Position numbers and translations under genes: made by a program | Notes under the pieces: model-generated | What the model saw: only the letters and a program-made list of their open reading frames with translations | Databases searched by the model: none | What the model was told of the DNA's origin: nothing | Assembly: GCF_002024165.1 (NCBI RefSeq) | Contig: NZ_MWQN01000001.1 | Location: 3,575,365 to 3,639,364, forward strand | DNA: 64,000 nucleotides | Direction: 5' to 3' | DNA from: Embleya scabrispora | Lineage (GTDB): Bacteria; Actinomycetota; Actinomycetes; Streptomycetales; Streptomycetaceae | Shown: positions 40,670 through 48,586 of the stretch, piece by piece | How positions within the stretch are numbered: position 1 is the stretch's first letter | Layout of the letters: each line of letters starts with the position of its first letter

Positions 40670-41650
40670 TCAGACCGGTGTGGAGATTGCCTGCGGACCG
40701 AGGACGAACGTCGAGTCGACCTGCTCGGCCAGGTCGACGCCGGTCTTCGCGTTGGCCCAGCCGCGGGCGTTCCGCAGGTGGAACTCGACCATCTGCGCGG
40801 TGTATCGCCCCCAGTCGCGGCGCTCGAAACCGGCGTCGGCGGCGTCCACCAACTCGTCCAGCGCGGCCCGGTTGACCGGTTCCAGGCTGTCGAAGTCGGG
40901 GGAGTGGCCCTTCTCCAGGGCCCGTACGTAGTCGGACTGCACGGTCCAGGTGAGCAGGTCGTCGCCGACGTGCTCGCGCAGGAACTCGACGTCGTCGGGG
41001 CCCTGGACCTTGTTGCCGACCACCGCGAGCGAGACGCCCCAGTCGCGGGCGTAGTCGCGGTATTGCCGGTAGACGCCCACACCCTTGCGGGTCGGCTCGG
41101 CGACCAGGAAGGTCAGGTCGAACCGGGTGAACAGCCCGGAGGCGAACGAGTCGGAGCCGGCGGTCATGTCGACCACCAGATACTCGCCCGCGCCGTCGAC
41201 GAGGTGGTTGAGGTACAACTCCACCGCGCCGACCTTCGAGTGGTAGCACGCGACACCGAGATCGGACTCGGCGAACGGCCCGGTCGCCATCAGCCGCAGT
41301 CCGGGCAGGCCGGGCACCTCGCGCGCGCACGCCGCGTGGATCGGGTTGTCCTCGGTGAGTCGGATCAGCCGCGAACCCCGGCCCGGCGGGGTGGTCTTGA
41401 CCATCTGCTCGGTCGAGCCGATCCGCGGGTTGTCGCCGCGCAACCAGTCCTTGATCGTGGGCAGGCGGGCGCCCATCGCGGGCATCGCCGCCGCGGCCTG
41501 CTCGTCGAGGCCGAGCGCGGCGCCGAGGTGCTGGTTGATGTCCGCGTCCACGGCGACCACCGGACGGCCGGCGGCCACCAGATGCCGGATGAACAACGAC
41601 GAGAGCGTGGTCTTGCCGCTGCCGCCCTTGCCGACGAAGGCGATTTTCAC
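40670..41650 (-). CDS. CooC/MinD-like P-loop ATPase (putative metallochaperone type)
   Basis: 326 residues from GTG 41650, set by GGGAGAGG upstream. The deviant Walker A KIAFVGKGGSGKTTLSSLF and VVAVDADINQHLGAALGL place it in the MinD/ParA/CooC class; YLVVDMTAGSDSFASGLF and VAEPTRKGVGVYRQ are the switch and base-binding parts. CooC-type ATPases help insert metal (nickel) into enzymes, but here no nickel enzyme is adjacent. A Zur-like box covers the promoter region, which points to zinc control. Convergent with acsA. The exact client is unknown. Confidence 0.82.
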   Translation of the reverse strand: MKIAFVGKGGSGKTTLSSLFIRHLVAAGRPVVAVDADINQHLGAALGLDEQAAAAMPAMGARLPTIKDWLRGDNPRIGSTEQMVKTTPPGRGSRLIRLTEDNPIHAACAREVPGLPGLRLMATGPFAESDLGVACYHSKVGAVELYLNHLVDGAGEYLVVDMTAGSDSFASGLFTRFDLTFLVAEPTRKGVGVYRQYRDYARDWGVSLAVVGNKVQGPDDVEFLREHVGDDLLTWTVQSDYVRALEKGHSPDFDSLEPVNRAALDELVDAADAGFERRDWGRYTAQMVEFHLRNARGWANAKTGVDLAEQVDSTFVLGPQAISTPV

Positions 41651-41674
41651 GGCCTCTCCCTTGATATATGAGTT

Positions 41675-41689
41675 TGACAATCGTTTTCG
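41675..41689. promoter_or_regulatory. Zur-like box
   Basis: TGACAATCGTTTTCG on the plus strand, 25 nt before the GTG of the CooC-like gene. It matches 13 of 15 positions of the remembered streptomycete Zur pattern (TGAAAATCGTTTTCA type) in an A+T-rich patch. It could also reach the divergent gene at 41853. Confidence 0.55.
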
Positions 41690-41852
41690 ATAGGATCATC
41701 CGTTGCGGACCGTGATCACGTCAAGTCGGAAAGTAGTCGCAGTGTCGGCCGGGAGAGTGTCGGCCGGGAGGGCGTCACCACGCGCGGGCGCGGTCGGGCT
41801 CGGCGCGGGCCCGCGTCACGGGGAATTCCCGGCCCGGCGTAGGGTCGCTCGG

Positions 41853-42659
41853 GTGAGCACCGCAACCGATCCCCTCGCCGCCCTCGCGCTCCTGCCCGGC
41901 GTGCCGGAGTCCGTCGAGGACACCCGCACGGCGGTGGACCGGCTGCTCGGCCACCGCACGATGCGCCGCCGCAGCATGGACATCAGTGCCGAATCCGCGC
42001 TTCGGGGCGCGCGGGCCAGTGCCGCCCTGGAGGGCGTCGACTGGTCGCTGGAGGAGATTCGCCGGCGAACCGACTACTCGTCCTCGCTCGACGACGGCGG
42101 TGCGGTGGTCGCGGGCGCGTTGCGGCTGTCCGCCGAGATCGGCACGCTCCTCGGCACCTGGGGGCACAGTCCGCTCCAGGTGCTGGCCCGGCTGCACGTG
42201 GTCGCCGCGGCCGACGCGGTGCCCGCCGAGGTGCTGGGCCGGCCGCGTCGGGACGACGAGTCGTCGGCCGGGCAACTTCCGGCGGACGAGGTGGCGGCCC
42301 GGCTCGACGGGCTGTCCCGACTGCTGCTCGCGCCGTCCGCCGCGCCCGCCGTCGTGGTCGCCGCGGTCACCCACGGGGAGATCCTGAGCCTGGCCCCGTT
42401 CGGCTGGGGCAACGGGTTGATCGCCCGCGCCGCGCAGCGGATCGTGCTGATCACCCGGGGCCTGGACCCGAAGGGCGCGGCGGTGCCGGAGGTCGGCCAC
42501 CTGGAACTGGGCGTGGATGCCTACGCCGAGGCGCTGCGGGCGTACGAGAGCGGTACCGCCGAGGGCGTGGCGACCTGGATCCGGCATTGCGCGGAGGCGA
42601 TGACGTTGGGCGCGCGCGAGAGCGTCGCGGTGTGCGAAGCGGTGATGCGCGGGATCTGA
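41853..42659 (+). CDS. Degenerate Fic-like protein (often annotated oxidoreductase)
   Basis: 268 residues from GTG 41853. Mostly helical. The segment LAPFGWGNGLIARAAQRIVL aligns with the Fic core HPFxxGNGRxxR but has Ala in place of the catalytic His and Leu in place of the phosphate-binding Arg. Upstream helices (ALRGARASAALEGVDWSLEE) resemble the Fic N-terminal region, where an S-A-x-x-E-G motif is common. AMPylation is therefore unlikely; a structural or regulatory role is more plausible. I recall homologues beside acs in Streptomyces. The open frame extends to 41703 without a ribosome site. Confidence 0.65.
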   Translation: MSTATDPLAALALLPGVPESVEDTRTAVDRLLGHRTMRRRSMDISAESALRGARASAALEGVDWSLEEIRRRTDYSSSLDDGGAVVAGALRLSAEIGTLLGTWGHSPLQVLARLHVVAAADAVPAEVLGRPRRDDESSAGQLPADEVAARLDGLSRLLLAPSAAPAVVVAAVTHGEILSLAPFGWGNGLIARAAQRIVLITRGLDPKGAAVPEVGHLELGVDAYAEALRAYESGTAEGVATWIRHCAEAMTLGARESVAVCEAVMRGI

Positions 42660-42897
42660 CGCCCGGCGGAGCGGGGTCGGCTCGGGGCGGGGGCGTCTCG
42701 GATGGGCCCGGCCCGGCCCGGCTCGGTGCGGTTCGTTGCGGCGGGTTGTTTCGGGTTGTTTCGGACTGTCTCGGGTCCGGACGTACGAGACGGCGGCGCC
42801 CGCGAGGACGCCGCCGCTGTGTCACTTCCGCCGGGGTATCAGGCGCGTACCCGTTATGACGATCGGCCCCTGCATGCGCATCCACGGGGGGAAGAAC

Positions 42898-42990
42898 ATG
42901 CAGGTCGTCCGACGCGTTCGGCCCCTACGAGGGTCGGTCGCACGTGGGTTCCCGGCGGTCGTGCTCGATCCGTCCCGGCCACCCGGGTGA
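42898..42990 (+). CDS. Possible 30-residue micro-ORF with start in a hairpin
   Basis: ATG 42898 to TGA 42990 encodes a short Arg/Pro/Val-rich peptide starting MQVVRRVRPLRGSVARGF. A GGGGGGAAG ribosome site precedes it. CCTGCATG (42869-42876) can pair with CATGCAGG (42897-42904), putting the ribosome site in the loop and the start codon in the stem. No homologue is recognised. It lies in the otherwise gene-free 42660-43136, where I see no other gene or RNA. Confidence 0.3.
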   Translation: MQVVRRVRPLRGSVARGFPAVVLDPSRPPG

Positions 42991-43136
42991 GCGGGGGCCG
43001 TACGGGCCGTTGGTCCCTTTTCTAGTGGGTTGCCGAGAGGAGGGGAACCCCTGACCCAAGATCTTTACTTTCGGCCTTTGTCGGATTTGCTCCGCTGTCG
43101 GCGATCGTCCGGCGTCACCGCGGCCTTGCCGCGTGG

Positions 43137-43943
43137 TCAGCGGCGCTTCCTGGCGAGGTACCAGACGAAGCCGGCCGCGGTGGCGCCCGCGCCGATCGCG
43201 GTCGCGGCGAGCACGGGGCGCGAGGGCACCGAGAGGCTGGGCACCCGCTGGCGCAGCGCCACGGGGCGGCTGAAGACCAGTACGGGCCACCCGCGGGCGG
43301 TCGCCTCGCGACGCAGGCCGCGGTCCGGGTTGACCGCGTACGGGTGGCCGACCTCCAGGAGCATCGGCAGGTCGGTGACCGAGTCGCTGTACGCGTAGCA
43401 GGAGGTGAGGTCGTAGCCCTCGGTGCGGGCCAACTCCTTGACCGCCGCGGCCTTGTTGGGCCCGTACGCGTAGAAGTCGATCTCGCCGGAGTAGCGGCCG
43501 TCCTCGACCACCATCCGGGTGGCCACCACGCGGTCCGCGCCGAGCATGTCGCCGATGGGCTCGACCACTTCGGCCCCGGACGAGCTGACGATGACCACGT
43601 CGCGGCCGGCCGCGTGGTGTTCCTCGATCAGCGACGCGGCCTCGTCGTAGATGATCGGGTCGATCATGTCGTGCAGGGTCTCCGCGACGATCTCGCGCAC
43701 CTGCTGCACGTCCCAGCCGCGGCACAGCGCGGACAGGTATTCGCGCATACGCTCCATCTGGTCGTGATCCGCGCCGCCGACGAGGAAGACGAACTGGGCG
43801 TAGGCGCTCTTGAGGACGGAGCGGCGATTGATGAGTCCGCCGTGGTAGAAGGATCTGCTGAACGCCAGCGCACTGGACCTGGCGATGATGGTCTTGTCGA
43901 GGTCGAAGAAGGCTGCTGTCCGCTTCGGCGCCTGGGTTTCCAC
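43137..43943 (-). CDS. HAD-IB family phosphatase (SerB-like, Rv3661-type)
   Basis: 268 residues. HAD motif I FFDLDKTIIARSSALAFSR (DxDKT), motif II VVIVSSSGAEVVEP, motif III-IV SYAYSDSVTDLPMLLEVG. It belongs to the subfamily IB group with SerB-like phosphatases; a C-terminal membrane helix (AATAIGAGATAAGFVWYLA) and basic tail tether it to the membrane. Actinobacterial members adjoin the ssd/tad genes and are named for a role in morphological differentiation or septation, though a substrate is not known. Divergent from the micro-ORF at 43988. Confidence 0.92.
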   Translation of the reverse strand: METQAPKRTAAFFDLDKTIIARSSALAFSRSFYHGGLINRRSVLKSAYAQFVFLVGGADHDQMERMREYLSALCRGWDVQQVREIVAETLHDMIDPIIYDEAASLIEEHHAAGRDVVIVSSSGAEVVEPIGDMLGADRVVATRMVVEDGRYSGEIDFYAYGPNKAAAVKELARTEGYDLTSCYAYSDSVTDLPMLLEVGHPYAVNPDRGLRREATARGWPVLVFSRPVALRQRVPSLSVPSRPVLAATAIGAGATAAGFVWYLARKRR

Positions 43944-43987
43944 AGTTCACGAGGATAAGGGCAGCCATTCGGCGTAAACTCCGCGTC

Positions 43988-44053
43988 GTGGGTTTGCTAG
44001 AGAACCCCCTCGGGTACATCCTGGAAGTCACGGATCGTTCGCGACCGTGCTAA
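43988..44053 (+). CDS. Putative leaderless micro-ORF (21 residues)
   Basis: GTG 43988 to TAA 44053 encodes a 21-residue peptide with LLENPLGYILEVTDRS. A -10-like TAAACT (43975-43980) lies 7 nt before the GTG, which would make the transcript leaderless; no good -35 is seen. The ORF is followed at once by two crossing hairpins and a T6 tract. I do not recognise the peptide. It could be a free small protein, a leader peptide or a chance ORF. Confidence 0.4.
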   Translation: MGLLENPLGYILEVTDRSRPC

Positions 44054-44059
44054 CCCGGT

Positions 44060-44146
44060 CCGACTCCTCCCCCCCCGAGTCGGCCGCGGAGACGACCCCC
44101 GCTCTCCCCCCCGGCGGGGGTCGTCGCTTGTCCGGGGGGCTTTTTT
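44060..44146 (+). terminator. Multi-hairpin, pseudoknot-capable terminator
   Basis: First CCGACTC (44060-44066) pairs with GAGTCGG (44077-44083). Next GACGACCCCCG (44091-44101) pairs with CGGGGGTCGTC (44115-44125). Its loop contains CCCCCCGG (44107-44114), which pairs with CCGGGGGG (44132-44139) directly before C and six T (44141-44146). The last two pairings cross, so they form a pseudoknot or are alternatives. Nothing gene-like is seen from 44147 to 44594 apart from the 10-bp repeat. Confidence 0.75.
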
Positions 44147-44230
44147 GCGTCCCGATGCGAGTGGACGCGGGTTTTGTTCGGGCGTAGTCGCCGGGGTGGT
44201 AATCCCCGATGCGGGTCGGTTCCCTCGTGA

Positions 44231-44289
44231 TTGTCGGCGGTTGTCGGCGGTTGTCGGCGGTTGTCGGCGGTTGCTGGCGGTTGCCGGCG
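44231..44289 (+). repeat. 10-bp tandem repeat
   Basis: TTGTCGGCGG four times without change (44231-44270), then TTGCTGGCGG and TTGCCGGCG. It lies in the upstream region of the ssd-tad operon. Confidence 0.9.
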
Positions 44290-44594
44290 TTGCGCGTTGT
44301 CGCGGGGAATCGGGGCGGATTTCGGGGTCGCGGGTGGGCGACGGCGCCGGGGCCATGCCGTGGGGTGGGTGGGCGCGAGGGCCCGTGGGGGTGGGCCCTC
44401 GGGTCGGGGTCGAGGTCGGGGTGGGGTCGGAAGGGCTCGGGTGTACCTCACGCGAGTGAATCCGTGATCCACAGTCGCGGGCTTGTCCACAGGTGGGAAC
44501 CACCCGCTCGGCGGAGCGCGCGATCGCCGCGACGGTTGGGGTCAGTTCCCGGGAGGGCCGGTTCGGCCGGACCTCCCCGACCCCTGGAGGTTCC

Positions 44595-45686
44595 GTGGCA
44601 GCCCTTTCTCCACCTCGGCCGGCTCGTCCGCTCCTGGTGACCGGCGATCCGGCCCTGCTCGACGAACTGCTGCGGCTGTGCGCGGTGGCCGGGATCGAGC
44701 CGGAGGTGCAACCGGACGCGGGTGCGGCGCGGGCCGCCTGGCCGGGGGCGCCGTTGGTGATCGTCGGCGACGACGTGACGCCGGGGTTGGCCCGGTGCGG
44801 GCTGCCGCGCCGTGAGGACGTGGTGCTGATCGGCGACGACCTGGACGACGGCGACGTGTGGCGGCGGGCGGTGGACGTGGGCGCGGACCATGTGGTGTTC
44901 CTGCCCGACGCGGAGCACTGGATCGTCGATCGGCTCGGCGATGTCGCCGAGGGCACCGGGCCCGACGCGCACACCATCGCGGTGCTCGGCGGGTGCGGCG
45001 GCAGCGGGGCCAGCACGCTGGCCTGTGCGCTCGGGGTGGCGGCGGTGCGGACCGGGCTGGCCACCGCGCTGGTGGACGTGGACCCGCTGGGCGGCGGCCT
45101 CGACGTGCTGCTCGGCGGCGAGGACGAGAGTGGGCTGCGCTGGTCCGATCTGGCGAGTGCGCGCGGGCGGATCGACGGGGGTGCGCTCTCCGATGCGCTG
45201 CCGCACCTGCACGGGTTGACCGTGTTGTCCTGGGATCGGGACCGGCCGCCCGCGATCCCGCCGGAGACGGTGCGCTCGGTGGTGCGGGCGGTGCGCAGAC
45301 GGCACGACGTGGTGGTGCTCGACGTGCCCCGGCATGCCGATCCGGCGACGGCGGAGGCGCTGCGGCTGTGCGACACGGGGCTGTTGGTGGTGCCGGCCGA
45401 GGTGCGGGCGCTGGCCGCGGCGGCGCAGGTTGCCGGCCGGGTGGGGTCGATGGTGCGCGACCTGCGGGCGGTGGTGCGGCAGCCGAGTTCGTCGGGGCTG
45501 ACCTCCGAAGCGGTCGCGCGGGGACTGGGGCTGCCGCTCGCGGGGGAGTTGCGGCCCGAGGCGGGGTTGGCGGCGGCCACCGAGCGGGGTGATCCGCCGG
45601 GGCTGCGCACGCGGGGGCCGCTGGCCCGGTTCTGCCGCGACTACCTCGCGGGCAATCCGGCCGGCGTGGCGCGGGAGGCGGCGTGA
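44595..45686 (+). CDS. ssd: Septum site-determining-like protein (CpaE/Ssd type)
   Basis: 363 residues from GTG 44595, set by GGAGG 5 nt before; the frame is open to 44493. A receiver-like N-terminal half (LLVTGDPALLDELLRLCAVAG) precedes a MinD-like domain. The P-loop reads LGGCGGSGASTLACALG, lacking both lysines of a normal deviant Walker A, as I recall for mycobacterial Ssd (Rv3660c), so ATP binding may be weak or absent. CpaE-like proteins localise Tad secretion machinery; Ssd affects septation. First gene of the tad operon, overlapping tadA by 4 bp. Confidence 0.9.
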   Translation: MAALSPPRPARPLLVTGDPALLDELLRLCAVAGIEPEVQPDAGAARAAWPGAPLVIVGDDVTPGLARCGLPRREDVVLIGDDLDDGDVWRRAVDVGADHVVFLPDAEHWIVDRLGDVAEGTGPDAHTIAVLGGCGGSGASTLACALGVAAVRTGLATALVDVDPLGGGLDVLLGGEDESGLRWSDLASARGRIDGGALSDALPHLHGLTVLSWDRDRPPAIPPETVRSVVRAVRRRHDVVVLDVPRHADPATAEALRLCDTGLLVVPAEVRALAAAAQVAGRVGSMVRDLRAVVRQPSSSGLTSEAVARGLGLPLAGELRPEAGLAAATERGDPPGLRTRGPLARFCRDYLAGNPAGVAREAA

Positions 45687-47053
45687 GCGCGCGCGAGATG
45701 CCGCCGATGCCGCCGTTCCCGCCGCCGGGCGCGCCGCCGCTGCCGCCGAGGGGCGTGCGGTCGGGGCGGGTGCCGCAGCCGCCGCCGTGGCCGGTGCCGG
45801 CGCCGCCGGTCGGGGGCACCGGGGTCTTCTCCGCGCCGCAGCCGCGACCGGTCGCGGTGCCGGTCGCGGAAGCCGGCCCGGTGATCGCTCCGCCGCCGGA
45901 TCCGGAGTTGGTCGAGGCGGTGCGGGCGCGGTTGGCCGCCGGTGGGCACGAGCCGACGCCCGCGGCGGTGGCCGCGGCGTTGCGGGCCGAGGGGCGGGTG
46001 CTCGGTGAGGCGGCGCTGCCGGACCTGGTCCGGGCGCTGCGGTCGGAGATCGCCGGGGCCGGACCGTTGGACGTGCTGCTGCGCGACCCCGAGGTGACCG
46101 ACGTGCTGGTCAACGCGCCCGACGAGGTGTGGATCGATCGGGGCGCGGGCCCGCAGCGCACGCCGGTGACCTTCGCCGACGACGCGGCGGTGCGGCGGTT
46201 GGCCCAGCGGTTGGCGAGCGGGGTCGGGCGGCGGTTGGACGACGCCTCGCCGTACGTGGACGCCACGCTCGCCGACGGTGTGCGGCTGCACGCGGTGTTG
46301 CGGCCGGTCGCGGTGCGCGGTACGTGCCTGTCGTTGCGGGTTCCTCGGCGTACCTCGCTGGGGGTGGCCGATCTGGTGCGGGCCGGCTCGTTGTCGCCGG
46401 CTGCCGCCGAACTGCTGTGTGCGGTGGTCTCGGCGCGGGCCGCGTTCCTGGTCTCGGGCGGTACCGGGTCGGGCAAGACCACGCTGCTGGGGGCGTTGCT
46501 GGGTTGTGCGCATCCGGCCGAACGGCTGCTGCTCGCCGAGGACTCGGCCGAGCTGACGCCGCGTCACCCGCATGTGGTGCGGCTGGAGTCGCGGCCGGCC
46601 AACGTCGAGGGCGCGGGCGAGGTCACCCTGCGCGACCTGGTTCGCCAGGCCCTGCGGATGCGGCCGGACCGGCTCGTGGTCGGCGAGGTGCGGGGTGCCG
46701 AGGTGGTGGAGCTGCTCGCGGCCCTGAACACCGGGCACGAGGGCGGCTGCGGCACGGTGCACGCGAACTCGGCGGCCGATGTGCCTGCGCGGTTGGAGGC
46801 GTTGGGGGCGCTGGCCGGTCTCGGCCGGGACGCGGTGCACAGCCAGGTGGCGGCCGCGCTCGATCTGGTCGTGCATGTGGTGCGCGAGCGCGACGGGTTG
46901 CGGCGAGCGGCCGAGGTCCATGTCCTGGAACGGGACACGGCGGGCTGGGTACGACCGGTGCCGGCGGTGAGCTTCGAACGCGCCGGCGGCTGCCGCCCGG
47001 GCCCGGGCCACGGCAGGTTGGCCGCGCTGCTCGCGGGGTGGTGGCGCGGATGA
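45683..47053 (+). CDS. tadA: TadA/CpaF-family secretion ATPase
   Basis: 456 residues. A Pro-rich N-terminus (~80 residues) is followed by the all-helical N-domain and the ATPase: [23 protein letters not shown], Walker [19 protein letters not shown] (~270), the Asp box LLAEDSAEL, Walker B region [19 protein letters not shown] and [14 protein letters not shown] with the His box. It powers Flp-type pilus or Tad secretion from the cytoplasmic face. GTG 45683 overlaps the ssd stop. Its downstream partner tadB is pushed away by ~690 bp of repeat DNA. Confidence 0.95.
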   Translation: MSAREMPPMPPFPPPGAPPLPPRGVRSGRVPQPPPWPVPAPPVGGTGVFSAPQPRPVAVPVAEAGPVIAPPPDPELVEAVRARLAAGGHEPTPAAVAAALRAEGRVLGEAALPDLVRALRSEIAGAGPLDVLLRDPEVTDVLVNAPDEVWIDRGAGPQRTPVTFADDAAVRRLAQRLASGVGRRLDDASPYVDATLADGVRLHAVLRPVAVRGTCLSLRVPRRTSLGVADLVRAGSLSPAAAELLCAVVSARAAFLVSGGTGSGKTTLLGALLGCAHPAERLLLAEDSAELTPRHPHVVRLESRPANVEGAGEVTLRDLVRQALRMRPDRLVVGEVRGAEVVELLAALNTGHEGGCGTVHANSAADVPARLEALGALAGLGRDAVHSQVAAALDLVVHVVRERDGLRRAAEVHVLERDTAGWVRPVPAVSFERAGGCRPGPGHGRLAALLAGWWRG

Positions 47054-47090
47054 CAACGACCTCGAAGGCCGGCGGGTCGGCCCGACTGGG

Positions 47091-47545
47091 GCGTCCTCAA
47101 GCGCCGGACGGGCTGGGTGGGTTGCGTTCACCGGTTCGGGTGGCGGTTTTCGGGGGTCTGCGGCGGGCGTCCTCAAGCGCCGGACGGGCTGGATGGGGTT
47201 GTGTTCGCCGGTTCGGGTGGCGGTTCCCGGGGCCTGCGGTGGGCGTCCTCAAGCGCCGGACGGGCTGGTGTTCGCCCGTTTGGGCGGCGGTTCGCGGGCG
47301 CCTGCGGTGGTTGTCCTCAAGCGCCGGACGGGCTGGGTGGGTTGCGTCCACCGGTTCGGGTGGCGGTTTCCGGGGGCCTGCGGTGGGCGTCCTCAAGCGC
47401 CGGACGGGCTGGATGGGGTTGTGTTCGCCGGTTCGGGTGGCGGTTCTCGGGGGCCTGCGGCGGGCGTCCTCAAGCGCCGGACGGGCTGGGGTGGGTTGCG
47501 TCCACCGGGGGGTGCGGTGGTTGTCCTGATGCGCCGGACGGGTGG
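47091..47545 (+). repeat. Seven-copy ~76-bp tandem array between tadA and tadB
   Basis: Each unit starts with GTCCTCAAGCGCCGGACGGG (or a close variant) at about 47092, 47168, 47244, 47312, 47388, 47465 and 47522, and continues with GGTTCGGGTGGCGG and a GGCCTGCGG end. Spacing is 76, 76, 68, 76, 77 and 57 bp. The core is a well-known dispersed intergenic motif of Streptomyces genomes, here amplified in tandem. 47546-47746 is G-rich and holds no gene apart from the tadB ribosome site. Confidence 0.9.
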
Positions 47546-47746
47546 ATGAGGTCGTGTTGGCCGGTTCGGGCGGTGGTTTTTGGGTGCCTGCGGGGGGCGT
47601 TCTCGGGCGCCTGGGTGGGTGGGGGTCGCTGGGGTGGTTGGGGCGGTGGGGCGGCTTGGTTGTGGGTGGTGTCGGGGGTGTGGGAGCCGTGCGGGGCCGG
47701 ATGGTGGTGGGGGTGTTTTTGGTGGCGGTTGGGTGGAGGTGGGTGG

Positions 47747-48586
47747 GTGATTTACGTGGTAATGGGGGCGTTTGGGGTTGGTGGGGTGGTGTGGTGGTCC
47801 ATGGATCGGGTGGGGCCTGGGCGGGTGGCTGGGGTGTTGGGGGTTTCGGGCGAGCTCCGGCGTGGGTGGGGGGCTTGGGTGGGGGTGGTTGGGCGGCGTC
47901 GGTCGGTTGTTGCGGTGTTGGCCGTGGGGGGCTTGGTGGCTCTGGCGCTGGGGTCCGCGGTGCCTGTGCTGGTGGCTTTGCCGGGAGCCTGGGTGGTGCG
48001 ACGGCGGCGGGATCGTGCCCGAGGTGAGCGGGATGCCGGGGCGGTGCGTTGTGGCGTGGTGCGGCTGTGTGCGGCGCTGGCGGGGGAGTCGCGCGCCGGG
48101 CGCACACCGGCACAGGCGTTGGCCGCCGCGGCGCATGCGGTGGATGGGCCGATCCTGGCCGTGGTGGGCGAGGCGATCGGGACCGCCCGAGTGGGTGGCG
48201 ACGTGCCGGACGCGCTGGATCGTGCGGCGGCCGCGCCCGGGGCGGCCGGGCTGCGTCGGATCGCCGCCTGCTGGCGGATCGCGACCGGGCGAGGCGCCGG
48301 GTTCGCACCGGCCCTGGAACGGATCGCGGCGGGTCTGCGGGCCGAGGAGGACGCCCACGAGGAGGTGATCGCCGAACTCGCCGGGGTCCGCTCGACCGCG
48401 CAGGTCCTGGCCGCGCTGCCGGTGTTCGGTCTGTTCCTGGGCAGCGCCCTGGGGGCTCGGCCGGTGGAGGTGTTGTTGCGCACGCCGGTCGGGATCGGGT
48501 GCCTGTGCGCGGGGCTATCGCTCGTGGTGGTCGGTCTGGAGTGGACCGATCGCCTGGTGGCTCGAGCCGGTCCGGTGCCGGGATGA
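47747..48586 (+). CDS. tadB: TadB-family membrane protein
   Basis: 279 residues from GTG 47747 (GGAGG at 47735). Membrane helices near the N-terminus (VVMGAFGVGGVVWW; SVVAVLAVGGLVALALGSAVPVLVALPGAWVV) and C-terminus (VLAALPVFGLFLGSALG; CAGLSLVVVGLEW), with the GspF/T2SF cytoplasmic helical domain between (RTPAQALAAAAHAVDGPILA; ALERIAAGLRAEEDAHEEV). It forms the inner-membrane platform of the Tad apparatus together with TadC, which overlaps it by 4 bp. The open frame reaching back to 47117 is translation of the repeat array. Confidence 0.9.
   Translation: MIYVVMGAFGVGGVVWWSMDRVGPGRVAGVLGVSGELRRGWGAWVGVVGRRRSVVAVLAVGGLVALALGSAVPVLVALPGAWVVRRRRDRARGERDAGAVRCGVVRLCAALAGESRAGRTPAQALAAAAHAVDGPILAVVGEAIGTARVGGDVPDALDRAAAAPGAAGLRRIAACWRIATGRGAGFAPALERIAAGLRAEEDAHEEVIAELAGVRSTAQVLAALPVFGLFLGSALGARPVEVLLRTPVGIGCLCAGLSLVVVGLEWTDRLVARAGPVPG

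Noticed and set aside
40560-40680. Imperfect short repeats (CGAACCGG, GGTGTCTC types) after acsA
   Set aside because: Too short and degenerate to call an element; may be chance in low-complexity GC-rich sequence.
47091-47545. CRISPR-like regular repeat (24-bp core every ~76 bp)
   Set aside because: The sequence between cores is itself repeated, and no cas genes are present.
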